DNA of 59,239 bases from Devosia insulae DS-56 (GCF_000970465.2 NZ_LAJE02000167.1:1-59239), one strand, 5' to 3'. Numbered from the stretch's first letter, positions 31,596 to 40,985 are shown. A program made the numbers and translations. The notes: generated by a model not told the origin, from the sequence alone.

Positions 31596-34082
31596 ATGGT
31601 CTGGGCGTTGCTGATCCTGTCGATTATCGCCTTCGCGGTGCTGGCGATGCGCCGTGCGCCGCTCTGGCAATGGGCAGTGGTGGCGCTGGTCGGCGGCGCG
31701 CTCACCCGCATCTCGACAGATAACGGTCTCTGGCTGATGACGGACGTGCCGGGCTGGGTGTTTGCTCTGCTGCCGGCCGTCATCCTCGGTCTGCTTTCCC
31801 TCGTGCCCGTCCGCAAGGCGGTGCTTTCCGGCCCAGCCTACGGCCTCGTCAAATCGATCCTGCCGCGCGTCAGCCGCACCGAGCAGGAAGCGCTCGATGC
31901 CGGCACCGTCGGCTGGGATGCCGAGCTGTTCTCGGGCCGGCCGGACTGGAGCAAGCTGCTTGGGGTGCGGAAGCCCACCCTCTCGACCGAAGAGCAGGCC
32001 TTCCTCGATGGGCCGTGCGAAAAAGTCTGCGCCATGATCGACGACTGGGACACGCGCAACAACCGCGCCGACATGCCCCCGGCGGTCTGGACCTACCTCA
32101 AGGAGCAGGGCTTTCTTGGCATGCTGATCGGCCGCGAGCATGGCGGGCTCGGCTTTTCGGCGCAGGCGCAGAGCCAGGTGGTCAGTAAGATCGCCTCACG
32201 CTCGATTGCTGCCGGGATCACCGTGATGGTGCCCAACTCGCTGGGACCAGGCGAGCTGCTGGAGAAATACGGCACCGAGGAACAGAAGAAGAAGTATCTG
32301 AGCCGCCTTGCCAGGGGGCAGGAAGTGCCGTGCTTTGCGCTAACCGGCCCGCATGCGGGCTCTGACGCGGCAGGCATGCGCGATGTCGGCGTCGTCTGCT
32401 ACGACATGTATGACGGGAAAAAGACGCTGGGGGTGAAGCTCAGCTGGGATAAGCGCTACATCACGCTGGCGCCGGTCGCGACGCTGCTCGGCCTCGCCTT
32501 TCACCTGCACGATCCGGATCACCTCATCGGCGAGGTCGACAATATCGGCATTACGCTGGCGCTGGTTCCGGCCAAGCACAAGGGCGTCAAGATCGGCCGC
32601 CGCCACTACCCGGCCCGCTCGGCCTTCATGAATGGCCCGACCCAGGGCCGCAACGTCTTCATCCCGATGGATTTCCTGATCGGCGGCACCGAATATGCCG
32701 GGCAGGGCTGGCGCATGCTGATGGAGTGCCTCGCTACCGGCCGCGCCATCTCGCTGCCGGCCATCGGCACCGTCTCGATCAAGCACGCACTGCGCGTCAC
32801 TTCGGCCTATGCCCGCATCCGCCGGCAGTTCGGCATCCCGGTGGGCCTGATGGAGGGCGTCGCCGAGCCGCTGAGCCGCATGGTGCGCTTCGCCTATACC
32901 TACGAGGCGTCGCGCGGCCTCACCGCCTCGATGGTCGACGAGGGGCAGCGCCCCTCGGTGCTGTCGGCGCTGCTCAAGTACCGCACCACCGAAGCAATGC
33001 GGCTCGCCTTCAACGACGCCATGGACATCCATGGTGGTCGTGCCGTGCAGGATGGCCCGACCAACTACCTGTTCTCCGGCTACATGACGACGCCGGTGGC
33101 GATCACCGTCGAAGGCGCCAATATCCTGACCCGCACGCTGATCACCTTCGCCCAGGGAGCGCTCAGGGCGCACCCGTACCTCTATGCCGAGATCTCGGCG
33201 GCGCAGAACAAGGACCGGAAGGCCGGCATCGCCGCCTTCGATGCCGCCTTTGCCGGCCATGTCAGCTTCATGCTGCGCAACATGGTGGGCAGCTTCCTCC
33301 ATGCGGTCAGCTTCGGTGCCTTCGCCTCGACCCCGGTCGATCACGAGATGGCGCGCTGGTACAAACAGCTCAGCCGCTACAGCCAGAGCTTTGCGCTGTG
33401 CGGTGACTGGACCGTGGCTTTTCTCGGCGGCGACCTGAAGCGCAAGCAGCGGCTCTCGGGCCGCATGGCCGACATCCTCTCCGACCTGTACCTCCTCTCC
33501 TCGGTGCTGCGGCGCTACGAGGATGACGGGCGGCTCGCCGAAGACCGCCCGGTGGTGGAAGCGGTTGCCCGTGACCTCTGCTATTCGCTGGAGCAGAGCT
33601 TTGCCGCGGTGTTCGCTAACTTCCCGAACTTTGTGCTGCGGAACTTGATGCGGGTTCTGGTGTTCCCCCTTGGCCGCCACGCCAAGCCCGCTTCGGATCG
33701 CGAGACCTACCGGCTGGCGCGCTCGGTGATGGCTCCCGGCGCCTTCCGCGACCGGCTGACCAAGGGAACGTATGTCTCGATGGACCCCAAGGATCCGACT
33801 GGCGTGCTCGAAGACGCGCTGCTCAAGGTCACCGGCGCCGCCGAGATCGAGACCAAGTTCGTGCGTGCCATCAAGAAGGGCGTCGTTGAGCGCCGGCTCG
33901 ATCGCGATGCGATCAGCGATGCTGTGGAAGCGGGCGTGTTGACCGAGGCCGAAGCGGCAACGCTCCGGCTGGCCGACCAGGCCACCGACCGGGTGATCAA
34001 GGTCGACGACTTCGATTTCGATGAGCTGGGTTCCAAGCAGTTGCGCCGCGAGCCGGCGCCTATCGACGCCGCCGCCGAGTAG
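31596..34082 (+). CDS. fadE: Acyl-CoA dehydrogenase FadE
   Basis: This 828-residue membrane-associated flavoenzyme carries out the first oxidation of fatty acyl-CoA. Residues 1-70 hold two or three membrane segments (LLILSIIAFAVLAM, WQWAVVALVGGALT, GWVFALLPAVILGLLSL). The acyl-CoA dehydrogenase core follows (CFALTGPHAGSDAAGMRD, IHGGRAVQDGPTNYLFSGYM), with the C-terminal FadE-specific extension. Length matches E. coli FadE (about 814). GAGGAG lies nine bases before the ATG. Confidence 0.94.
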   Translation: MVWALLILSIIAFAVLAMRRAPLWQWAVVALVGGALTRISTDNGLWLMTDVPGWVFALLPAVILGLLSLVPVRKAVLSGPAYGLVKSILPRVSRTEQEALDAGTVGWDAELFSGRPDWSKLLGVRKPTLSTEEQAFLDGPCEKVCAMIDDWDTRNNRADMPPAVWTYLKEQGFLGMLIGREHGGLGFSAQAQSQVVSKIASRSIAAGITVMVPNSLGPGELLEKYGTEEQKKKYLSRLARGQEVPCFALTGPHAGSDAAGMRDVGVVCYDMYDGKKTLGVKLSWDKRYITLAPVATLLGLAFHLHDPDHLIGEVDNIGITLALVPAKHKGVKIGRRHYPARSAFMNGPTQGRNVFIPMDFLIGGTEYAGQGWRMLMECLATGRAISLPAIGTVSIKHALRVTSAYARIRRQFGIPVGLMEGVAEPLSRMVRFAYTYEASRGLTASMVDEGQRPSVLSALLKYRTTEAMRLAFNDAMDIHGGRAVQDGPTNYLFSGYMTTPVAITVEGANILTRTLITFAQGALRAHPYLYAEISAAQNKDRKAGIAAFDAAFAGHVSFMLRNMVGSFLHAVSFGAFASTPVDHEMARWYKQLSRYSQSFALCGDWTVAFLGGDLKRKQRLSGRMADILSDLYLLSSVLRRYEDDGRLAEDRPVVEAVARDLCYSLEQSFAAVFANFPNFVLRNLMRVLVFPLGRHAKPASDRETYRLARSVMAPGAFRDRLTKGTYVSMDPKDPTGVLEDALLKVTGAAEIETKFVRAIKKGVVERRLDRDAISDAVEAGVLTEAEAATLRLADQATDRVIKVDDFDFDELGSKQLRREPAPIDAAAE

Positions 34083-34090
34083 AGACCCCG

Positions 34091-34135
34091 AGCGTTTCGG
34101 GAAAGTCGCAGACTTTTCCGGTTCGAAAGCGCTCT
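34091..34135. repeat. Dispersed 45-base repeat, copy 1
   Basis: Read on the minus strand this is GCGCTTTCGAACCGG followed by AAAAGTCTGCGACTTTCCCG. It matches the copies at 50276-50320 and 57978-58020. It contains the short inverted pair AAAAGTC / GACTTT. It sits between fadE and the fadJ-like gene. Confidence 0.75.
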
Positions 34136-34154
34136 AGAGAACGAGGAGCCGGAA

Positions 34155-36125
34155 GTGGCCCATCCGCAAATGCCCAGCAGCCGTGCCTGGAACTTCGATC
34201 TCGATTTCGAGGGGATTGGCTGGCTCACCATCGATGTCCCCGATGCGCCGGTGAATACGCTGAGCCGCGAAACCCTGTCGGAGCTGATGGGCATCGTCAG
34301 CGCGCTCGAGGAACTGGCGAATAGCGGCGAACTCAAGGGCGTGGTGCTGCTGTCGGGCAAGGACTCCGGCTTCATCGCCGGGGCCGACGTCACCGAGTTC
34401 GACGACATGACGGACCCCGGCGTGCTCAGGGCGGCGCTCGATCGGGCGCATGCGCTGTTCAACCGGATCGAGGCGCTGAAAGTGCCGTTGGTTGCCGGCA
34501 TTCATGGCTTCTGCCTCGGCGGCGGGCTCGAGCTGGCACTCAGCTGCCAGTATCGGATCGCCGTCAACGACGACAAGACGCGCATCGGCTTCCCCGAGGT
34601 CAATCTCGGCATCTTCCCGGGTTTCGGCGGTTCCGGCCGCTCGATCCGGCAGGCCGGCCCGGTCGATGCGATGCAGATCATGCTGACCGGCAAGCTCCTG
34701 CGCGCCGGCCAGGCCCGCCGCATGGGGCTGGTCGACAAGCTGGTGCGCCACCGCGACACGCTGCGCTGGGAAGCCCGCAAGGCCGTGCTGCAGAACAAGA
34801 AGAGCAGCGAGGCGCCCTTCGCCAAGCGCGCCGCCGCTTTCGGCCCGGTGCGCGGCTACATCGCCAACAAGATGCGCGAGGAGGCCAGGAAGAAGGCCAA
34901 CCCGGCGCATTTCCCGGCGCCCTACGCGCTGATCGACCTGTTCGAGGAACACGGCAATAACTGGCGCGCCATGACCGAGGGCGAGGCCGAGCGCTTCATC
35001 CCGCTGATGGAATCGGCGACCTCGACGAATCTCCGCCGGGTGTTCTTCCTCTCCGAGGGGCTCAAGAAGCAGGGCGTGCGCGGCAAGGATAAGCCGGTGT
35101 TCCGCCGCGTCCACGTGGTCGGCGCCGGCGTGATGGGCGGCGATATCGCAGCGTGGTGCGCGCTCCGCGGCATGGGGGTGACGCTGCAGGATCTCGACAT
35201 GGAGCGGATCAAGCCGGCGCTCGAGCGGGCGAAGAAACTGTTCAAGAAGCGGCTCCGGACCAAGACCGAGATCGACAATGCCGTGGCCCGGCTCGAAGCC
35301 GATGTCGCCGGCAAGGGCATCGCCCGGGCCGACGTGATCATCGAGGCGGTGGTCGAAAAGCTCGAGATCAAGCACAAGGTGTTCATCGACGCCGAGCTCA
35401 AAGCCAAGCCCGGAGCGATCCTTGCCACCAACACCTCCTCGATCGAACTCGAGCGCATCGCCGAGGGGCTGACCAATCCGGGCCGGCTGATCGGGCTGCA
35501 TTTCTTCAACCCGGTAGCGCAACTGCCGCTGGTCGAGGTGATCCGCTCGAGCTTCAACTCCGACGACGACATCGCGCGCGGCGCCAGTTTCGCGCTCGCC
35601 ATCGGCAAGTCGCCGGTGGTGGTGAAATCGGCGCGCGGCTTCCTCGTCAACCGGGTGCTGATGCCCTACATGCTCGCCGCCGTGCAGCGGGTCGAGGGCG
35701 GCGCCAACAAAGAGCAGATCGATGCTGCGGCTGTCGCCTTCGGCATGCCGATGGGGCCGATCGAGCTGATGGATACGGTCGGGCTGGATGTCGGCAAGTT
35801 CGTCGCCGAGGAGCTCGGCAGCCCAGTGTCGCCGGCCAGCGATTTCGCCCGGCTGATCGCCGAGAACAAGCTCGGCCGCAAGAGCGGGCAGGGGTTCTAC
35901 ACCTGGACCAACGGCAAGGCGGTGAAGGGCGAGGTGCCACCGCATCCGGACCTTGCGGGGCTCGGGCGCGAACTGGTGCAGCCCTTGGTCGATGCCACCG
36001 AAATCGCCGTGGCCGAGGGCGTGGTCGCTTCGGCCGACCTCGCCGATATCGGCGTCATCTATGGGACCGGTTTCGCGCCGTTCCTCGGAGGGCCGATGCA
36101 GGCCCGCAAGGACGGGAGAGCCTGA
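34155..36125 (+). CDS. fadJ: Bifunctional enoyl-CoA hydratase / 3-hydroxyacyl-CoA dehydrogenase
   Basis: This 656-residue protein carries out the second and third steps of beta-oxidation. The hydratase domain (1-210) has the oxyanion and catalytic region GFCLGGGLELALSCQYRIA and FPEVNLGIFPGFGG with both catalytic Glu residues. The NAD-binding dehydrogenase follows (VVGAGVMGGDIAAWCALRG near residue 320), with LHFFNPVAQLPLVEVI and the C-terminal domains (GFLVNRVLMPYMLAA). It is shorter than typical FadJ/FadB (about 715-735). GTG at 34155 has GAGGAG upstream. It is followed by the thiolase gene one base later. Confidence 0.93.
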   Translation: MAHPQMPSSRAWNFDLDFEGIGWLTIDVPDAPVNTLSRETLSELMGIVSALEELANSGELKGVVLLSGKDSGFIAGADVTEFDDMTDPGVLRAALDRAHALFNRIEALKVPLVAGIHGFCLGGGLELALSCQYRIAVNDDKTRIGFPEVNLGIFPGFGGSGRSIRQAGPVDAMQIMLTGKLLRAGQARRMGLVDKLVRHRDTLRWEARKAVLQNKKSSEAPFAKRAAAFGPVRGYIANKMREEARKKANPAHFPAPYALIDLFEEHGNNWRAMTEGEAERFIPLMESATSTNLRRVFFLSEGLKKQGVRGKDKPVFRRVHVVGAGVMGGDIAAWCALRGMGVTLQDLDMERIKPALERAKKLFKKRLRTKTEIDNAVARLEADVAGKGIARADVIIEAVVEKLEIKHKVFIDAELKAKPGAILATNTSSIELERIAEGLTNPGRLIGLHFFNPVAQLPLVEVIRSSFNSDDDIARGASFALAIGKSPVVVKSARGFLVNRVLMPYMLAAVQRVEGGANKEQIDAAAVAFGMPMGPIELMDTVGLDVGKFVAEELGSPVSPASDFARLIAENKLGRKSGQGFYTWTNGKAVKGEVPPHPDLAGLGRELVQPLVDATEIAVAEGVVASADLADIGVIYGTGFAPFLGGPMQARKDGRA

Positions 36126-36126
36126 G

Positions 36127-37410
36127 ATGGCCGAACTGCGTAAAGTCGCCATCGTGGGCTCGGCCCGCATCCCGTTTGCGCGTGCCTATACCGGTTATGC
36201 CGAGGAGGGGAACCTCTCGATGCTCGGGGCGGCGCTGGGCGGCCTCGTCGACAAGTACAACTTGAAGGGCGAGGCGATCGGCGAAGTGATGGCCGGCGCT
36301 GTGCTCAGCCACAGCCGCGACTTCAACCTCGCCCGCGAGGCAAGCCTCGATGCCGGCCTATCGCCGCGCACCCCCGGCACCAATGTGCAGATCGCCTGCG
36401 GGACCTCGCTGCAGGCGGCGCTGTCGCTCGGCGCCAAGATCGCCATCGGCGAGATCGACAGCGGCATCGCTGCCGGCTCCGACACGGTGTCGGACAGCCC
36501 GGTAGTGTTCGGGGACAAGTTCCAGCACCGCATGATCGAGCTCAGCCGGGCCCGCACCACGGGCGAGAAGTTCAAGGTGTTCAAAGGCTTCAACCTCGGT
36601 GAGCTGACGCCGATCGCCCCCTCGACGCAGGAGCCCCGCACCGGGTTGTCGATGGGCCAGCATTGCGAGCTGATGGCCCGGCAATGGGAGATTTCGCGTG
36701 AGGAGCAGGACGCGCTGGCGCTGAAGAGCCACCACAACGCCGCCCGCGCCTATGACGAGGGTTTCCACGACGACCTGATCGTGCCGTTTGCCGGTGTGCT
36801 CAAGGACAATAATGTCCGCGCCGATACCAGCCTCGAAAAGATGGCGACGATGAAGCCGGCCTTCGACAAGAGCTCGGGCAAAGGTACGCTGACGGCGGCC
36901 AACTCCACCCCGCTGACGGATGGCGCCGCTTCTGTGCTGCTGGCCAGCGAGGAGTGGGCCAAAGCGCGTGGCCTGCCGGTGCTCGCTTACCTCACCCTCG
37001 GCCAGGTGGCGGCCAACGATTTTGCGCATGGCGAGGGCCTGCTGATGGCGCCGACTATCGCCGCCTCGGAAATGCTGCGCCGCTCGAACCTCAGCTTCCA
37101 GGACATCGATCTGTTCGAGATCCACGAGGCGTTTGCGGCGCAGGTGCTGGCGACGCTGAAGGCGTGGCGCGACCCCGACTACAACCGGAACGTGCTCGGT
37201 CGCGAGACGCCACTGGGCGAGATCGACCCCGACAAGATCAATACCAAGGGCTCGAGCCTCGCCTATGGCCACCCTTTCGCCGCCACCGGCGCCCGCATTC
37301 TCGGCCTCACCGCCAAGCTGCTCAACACCACCGAAAAGCAGCGTGCCCTGATCTCCGTCTGCACCGCCGGCGGCATGGGCGTGACGGCGCTGGTCGAGCG
37401 GGCGGCATGA
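36127..37410 (+). CDS. fadI: Acetyl-CoA C-acyltransferase (FadI-like thiolase)
   Basis: This 427-residue thiolase makes the final thiolytic cleavage of beta-oxidation. The acyl-binding Cys is in VQIACGTSLQAALSLG. HEAFAAQVLATLKA, the catalytic His in LAYGHPFAATGAR and the second Cys in CTAGGMGVTALVER are all present. The length and sequence suit the FadI type that pairs with FadJ. It starts one base after the fadJ stop. Confidence 0.94.
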   Translation: MAELRKVAIVGSARIPFARAYTGYAEEGNLSMLGAALGGLVDKYNLKGEAIGEVMAGAVLSHSRDFNLAREASLDAGLSPRTPGTNVQIACGTSLQAALSLGAKIAIGEIDSGIAAGSDTVSDSPVVFGDKFQHRMIELSRARTTGEKFKVFKGFNLGELTPIAPSTQEPRTGLSMGQHCELMARQWEISREEQDALALKSHHNAARAYDEGFHDDLIVPFAGVLKDNNVRADTSLEKMATMKPAFDKSSGKGTLTAANSTPLTDGAASVLLASEEWAKARGLPVLAYLTLGQVAANDFAHGEGLLMAPTIAASEMLRRSNLSFQDIDLFEIHEAFAAQVLATLKAWRDPDYNRNVLGRETPLGEIDPDKINTKGSSLAYGHPFAATGARILGLTAKLLNTTEKQRALISVCTAGGMGVTALVERAA

Positions 37411-37435
37411 CAGGATCGGGCTTTCATCCTATATT
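37407..37435 (+). promoter_or_regulatory. Probable promoter of the duplicated-antitoxin module
   Basis: ATGACA (37407-37412) and TATATT (37430-37435) are separated by 17 bases. The -35 box overlaps the thiolase stop codon. A GGAG ribosome binding site and the antitoxin ATG follow, so the module can be expressed apart from the fad genes. Confidence 0.6.
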
Positions 37436-37451
37436 GGGGTGGTAGGAGTTC

Positions 37452-37838
37452 ATGATGGCCGAAGGCAAGAAGCTCGACCCAATCGTCTCCGAGTTCGAGA
37501 CCGAGGAACAGGCAGCGTCATATGACCGCTGGTTCAAGGCCAGGGTGCAGGCCGCGATCGATGATCCGGGCGAGTTGATCCCGCATGACGAGGTCATGCG
37601 GCGGATGGACGAAGTCATCGAGGCTGCTGCCCAGCGAGGTGCTAACATGCCGAAGAGCAACAAGCTCGATCCTATTATCTCCGAGTTTGAGACCGAGGAA
37701 GAAGCTGCAGAGTACGATCGGTGGTTCCATGCCAAGGTTCAGGCGTCGCTTGACGACACCAGCCCTGACATCCCGCACGATGAAGCCATGGCTCGCGTCA
37801 AGGCAGCCATCAAGGCAGCGGCAAAGAAGCGAGCCTGA
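37452..37838 (+). CDS. RelB/stability-type antitoxin, tandem duplication
   Basis: This 128-residue protein is two copies of a unit of about 62 residues joined in frame. Unit 1 has KLDPIVSEFETEEQAASYDR and unit 2 KLDPIISEFETEEEAAEYDR; both go on to WF(K/H)A(R/K)VQA, IPHDE and a helical Ala-rich end. Single-unit versions are known as RelB-family antitoxins or stability determinants next to ParE toxins. Unit 2 begins with its own Met (ATG at 37647), preceded by GCGAGG, so it could also be made separately. The toxin gene follows three bases later. Confidence 0.88.
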   Translation: MMAEGKKLDPIVSEFETEEQAASYDRWFKARVQAAIDDPGELIPHDEVMRRMDEVIEAAAQRGANMPKSNKLDPIISEFETEEEAAEYDRWFHAKVQASLDDTSPDIPHDEAMARVKAAIKAAAKKRA

Positions 37839-37841
37839 GCC

Positions 37842-38117
37842 GTGCTGCTGATCGCGTGGAGCAAAGGCGCCCTGCGCGATCTTGAAGACATCACTACCTA
37901 CATCGCGGTCGACAATGAGGCGGCCGCCGAGCAGCTCAGAGAGCGCATCGAGGAGTCGGTGCTGCCAGCGGCTGCGCACCCATATCTGTTTCGCCCCGGC
38001 CGCAGGAATGGCACCCGCGAGGTCGTCGCCCATCCCAATTACATTGTCGTCTATCGCGTTCTGGCAGATCGCATCCGGGTGATCGCTGTGATCCACACCC
38101 GGCGACGCTATCCCTGA
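37842..38117 (+). CDS. ParE/RelE-superfamily toxin
   Basis: This 91-residue toxin shows the ParE pattern: WSKGALRDLEDITTYIAVDN near the start, a helical part, and TREVVAHPNYIVVYRVLADR with RVIAVIHTRRRYP at the end. ParE toxins poison gyrase, while RelE types cut mRNA; the sequence favours ParE. It starts with GTG three bases after the tandem antitoxin and is clearly co-expressed with it. Confidence 0.9.
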   Translation: MLLIAWSKGALRDLEDITTYIAVDNEAAAEQLRERIEESVLPAAAHPYLFRPGRRNGTREVVAHPNYIVVYRVLADRIRVIAVIHTRRRYP

Positions 38118-38187
38118 TGGCGATAAGGCCCGCGCCAGCCACAAACTATCCACAGCCAAGTATAGTTTCCCACGCCTCGTGTAACAC

Positions 38188-38203
38188 TTGACGCTTACGT
38201 CAA
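38188..38203. promoter_or_regulatory. Third copy of the fad operator, upstream of opp
   Basis: TTGACGCTTACGTCAA has the same perfect arms as the fadD/fadE sites with centre CTTA. It is about 155 bases upstream of the oppA-like start. A possible promoter, TTGTCA (38212) with 17 bases to TAGGGT (38235), lies just downstream. Confidence 0.7.
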
Positions 38204-38342
38204 TGTCCCGCTTGTCAGCGAAAACCTGATGCCATAGGGTCCGTACCCAATCCGGCGGTTTCGACCAGTCGGCACAAAAAGAGGCATGGCATGCTAATCG
38301 CCGTGCCCGTCAGGAAATGTCTTTCATGGAGATGGGACAAGA

Positions 38343-39956
38343 ATGAAAATAACACAGGTCCTCAAAGCGGTGACGACCGCCGGCGCGTTGGCGCTGATGA
38401 TGTCGAGCGCGGCATTGGCCGTGACGCTCAACCTCGGCAATGGCAGCGAGCCCGGCTCGCTCGACCCGCACAAGGCCTCCGGTGACTGGGAGAACCGGAT
38501 TATCGGCGAGCTCTATGAAGGCCTCGTCGCCGAAGATGCACAGGCCAACGCGATCGCCGGTCAGGCCGAGTCCTGGACCATTTCGGACGATGGCCTCGTC
38601 TACACGTTCAAGCTCCGTGCTGACGCGAACTGGAGCGACGGCGTTCCGGTGACGGCGCAGAACTGGGTCGATGCGTTCCAGCGGCTGTTCGACCCCAAGA
38701 CCGCGGCGGAATACGCCTACCTGCAGTTCCCGATCAAGAATGCCTCCAAGATCAATGCCGCTGAAATCACCGATTTCAGCCAGCTCGGCGTCAAGGCCAT
38801 CGACGACAAGACGCTTGAGATCACCCTCGAAGCCTCGACCCCGTTCTTCCTCCAGGCACTGACCCACTACACCGGCTATCCGATCCGCAAGGACATCATC
38901 GAGAAGTTCGGCGACCAGTGGACGCAGCCCGACAACATCGTCGGCAACGGCCCCTATAAGCTGGTCGAGTGGGTGCCCGGCTCGTACCTCCGCGGCGTCA
39001 AGTCCGACACCTATTACGGCAAGGACAACCTGAAGATCGACGAAGTCCGCTGGGACAACACCGAAGATCTGACCGCCGCGCTTAACCGCTACCGCGCCGG
39101 CGAGCTCGATATCCTGACCGACTTCCCCGCCGACCAGTACAAGTTCCTGCAGGATAACTATCCTGGCCAGGCCCATGTCGCGCCGTTCCTCGGCATCTAC
39201 TACTACGTGCTGAACCAGTCCAAGCCCCCGCTGGATAACGTCAACATCCGCAAGGCGCTGTCGCTCTCGGTGCTGCGTGACGTGATCGGGCCGGACGTGC
39301 TCGGCACCGGCGAACTGCCGGCTTATGGCTGGGTGCCGAATGGCACTGCCAACTACGAAGGCACGCCGTACGCGCCCGATTGGGCCGAATGGCCGTATGA
39401 CCAGCGCGTCGAAGAAGCCAAGAAGCTGATGGCGGAAGCCGGCTACACCCCGGAAAACCCACTGAAGCTGCAGCTGCGCTACAACACCAACGAGAACCAC
39501 CAGCGCATCGCCGTGGCCATCACCGACATGTGGAAGCAGATCGGCGTCCAGGTCGAGCTGTTCAACGCCGAGACCGCCGTGCACTATGACGCACTGCGTG
39601 CCGGTGACTTCCAGGTTGGCCGTGCCGGCTGGCTGATGGACTACTCGGATGCGAGCAACACGCTCGATCTGCTGAAGACCGGCACCACGCAGGAAGGCGT
39701 GATGAACTGGGGCAACAACTACGGCCGCTACTCCAACCCGGACTTCGACAGCCTGATGGATCAGGCCTCGAAGGAACTCGATCTGGTGAAGCGTTCGGAC
39801 CTGCTGCACCAGGCCGAAGCCAAGGCGATGGACGAGTTCGCCGCCATCCCGATCTACTGGTACGTGTCCAAGAACGTCGTCTCGCCCAAGATCACGGGCT
39901 TCGAAGACAACGCCAAGGATATCAACCGTATCCGCTGGATGTCTAAGTCGGAGTAA
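38343..39956 (+). CDS. oppA: Peptide ABC transporter substrate-binding protein
   Basis: This 537-residue periplasmic binding protein of the SBP_bac_5 (OppA/MppA) family has a signal peptide (MKITQVLKAVTTAGALALMM, cleavage after ALA near residue 26). LNLGNGSEPGSLDPHKASGD and WTISDDGLVYTFKLRADANW are typical of peptide binders. It is the first gene of a five-gene operon. A strong hairpin follows it, which usually keeps the binding protein in excess over the membrane parts. Confidence 0.93.
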   Translation: MKITQVLKAVTTAGALALMMSSAALAVTLNLGNGSEPGSLDPHKASGDWENRIIGELYEGLVAEDAQANAIAGQAESWTISDDGLVYTFKLRADANWSDGVPVTAQNWVDAFQRLFDPKTAAEYAYLQFPIKNASKINAAEITDFSQLGVKAIDDKTLEITLEASTPFFLQALTHYTGYPIRKDIIEKFGDQWTQPDNIVGNGPYKLVEWVPGSYLRGVKSDTYYGKDNLKIDEVRWDNTEDLTAALNRYRAGELDILTDFPADQYKFLQDNYPGQAHVAPFLGIYYYVLNQSKPPLDNVNIRKALSLSVLRDVIGPDVLGTGELPAYGWVPNGTANYEGTPYAPDWAEWPYDQRVEEAKKLMAEAGYTPENPLKLQLRYNTNENHQRIAVAITDMWKQIGVQVELFNAETAVHYDALRAGDFQVGRAGWLMDYSDASNTLDLLKTGTTQEGVMNWGNNYGRYSNPDFDSLMDQASKELDLVKRSDLLHQAEAKAMDEFAAIPIYWYVSKNVVSPKITGFEDNAKDINRIRWMSKSE

Positions 39957-39967
39957 CCGGCTCAACA

Positions 39968-39996
39968 GGGACCGCGGGGCGTACCCCCGCGGTCCC
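39968..39996 (+). other. Stable hairpin between oppA and oppB
   Basis: GGGACCGCGGGG and CCCCGCGGTCCC form a perfect 12-bp stem with a 5-base loop (CGTAC). No U-tract follows, so it is more likely an mRNA-stabilising or attenuating element than a full terminator. Confidence 0.7.
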
Positions 39997-40061
39997 AGAT
40001 TGCATTTTGCCGCCGGCTTACGGCGTTGCCCCGCGGGCTGGCGGGAAAGGTCACACACAAC

Positions 40062-40985
40062 ATGTTCGGATATGCGCTCAGGCGCGTGCTGACGGCTATC
40101 CCGATCGTCCTGATCACGATTACCGTCTGCTTTTTCATCCTCAGGCTGGCGCCTGGCGGGCCGTTCGACGGCGAGCGCGCGCTGCCGCCCGACGTGATGA
40201 AGAACCTCAGGGCCCACTACAATCTCGATCAGCCGCTGATCTCACAGTACTTCATCTATCTGGGTGGGGTGTTCCGCGGCGATTTCGGTCCATCCATGGT
40301 GATGGAAGATTTCTCGGTGTCGCGGCTGATCAGCATCGGGCTGCCCTTCACGCTGATGCTTGGCTTTTCGGCTTTCGTCGTCGGCACCGTCGCGGGCATG
40401 ATCGCCGGCGCCGTCGCTGCCGTGCAGCAGAACAAGTGGCCCGATTACCTCCTGGTGGCGATCGTGCTCATCGGCATCATCATCCCCAATTTCCTGATGG
40501 CCAACCTGGTGCAGCTGTTCTTCGGGGTGTACCTGCGCTGGCTGCCGGTCGGGGGGTATCAGCCGGGCTCGATCGCGCATCTGGTGTTGCCGGTGCTGAT
40601 CCTGTCGCTGCCGCATGGCGGGCGTGTCGCGCGGCTGGTGCGGGGCTCGATGATCGAGGTGCTGGGCACCAACTATGTGCGCACGGCGCGGTCGAAGGGC
40701 CTCGGCACGCGCCTGATCCTCGCACGGCACGCCTTGAAGCCGGCCCTGCTGCCGGTCGTGTCCTATCTCGGGCCCGGCCTCTCCTACCTGCTCACCGGTT
40801 CGCTGGTGGTGGAACAGGTGTTCGCGCTGCCCGGCATCGGCAAGTACTTCATCAGCGCCGCACTCAACCGCGACTACGGGCTCGTTCTGGGCACCACCAT
40901 TCTCTACGTTTTCATCATCCTGGCGCTGAACCTGATCGTCGACGTCCTCTACGCCTGGCTTGATCCCAAGGTGAGGTACCGCTGA
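40062..40985 (+). CDS. oppB: Peptide ABC transporter permease
   Basis: This 307-residue inner-membrane permease has six segments. The start is MFGYALRRVLTAIPIVLITI. RLAPGGPFDGERALPPDV is characteristic of OppB. The ATPase-contact EAA-like loop is GTNYVRTARSKGLGTRLIL. An upstream in-frame ATG at 40026 would add a polar leader and is less likely. Its last base is the first base of oppC (TGATG). Confidence 0.93.
   Translation: MFGYALRRVLTAIPIVLITITVCFFILRLAPGGPFDGERALPPDVMKNLRAHYNLDQPLISQYFIYLGGVFRGDFGPSMVMEDFSVSRLISIGLPFTLMLGFSAFVVGTVAGMIAGAVAAVQQNKWPDYLLVAIVLIGIIIPNFLMANLVQLFFGVYLRWLPVGGYQPGSIAHLVLPVLILSLPHGGRVARLVRGSMIEVLGTNYVRTARSKGLGTRLILARHALKPALLPVVSYLGPGLSYLLTGSLVVEQVFALPGIGKYFISAALNRDYGLVLGTTILYVFIILALNLIVDVLYAWLDPKVRYR

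Noticed and set aside
34134-36170. A 678-codon minus-strand frame across fadJ
   Set aside because: Shadow of the fadJ-like gene; composition (His, Asp, Glu, Gly) is typical of antisense frames here.
38146-38160. DnaA-box-like CTATCCACA and a possible origin
   Set aside because: A single site with one mismatch and no AT-rich region or origin genes nearby.
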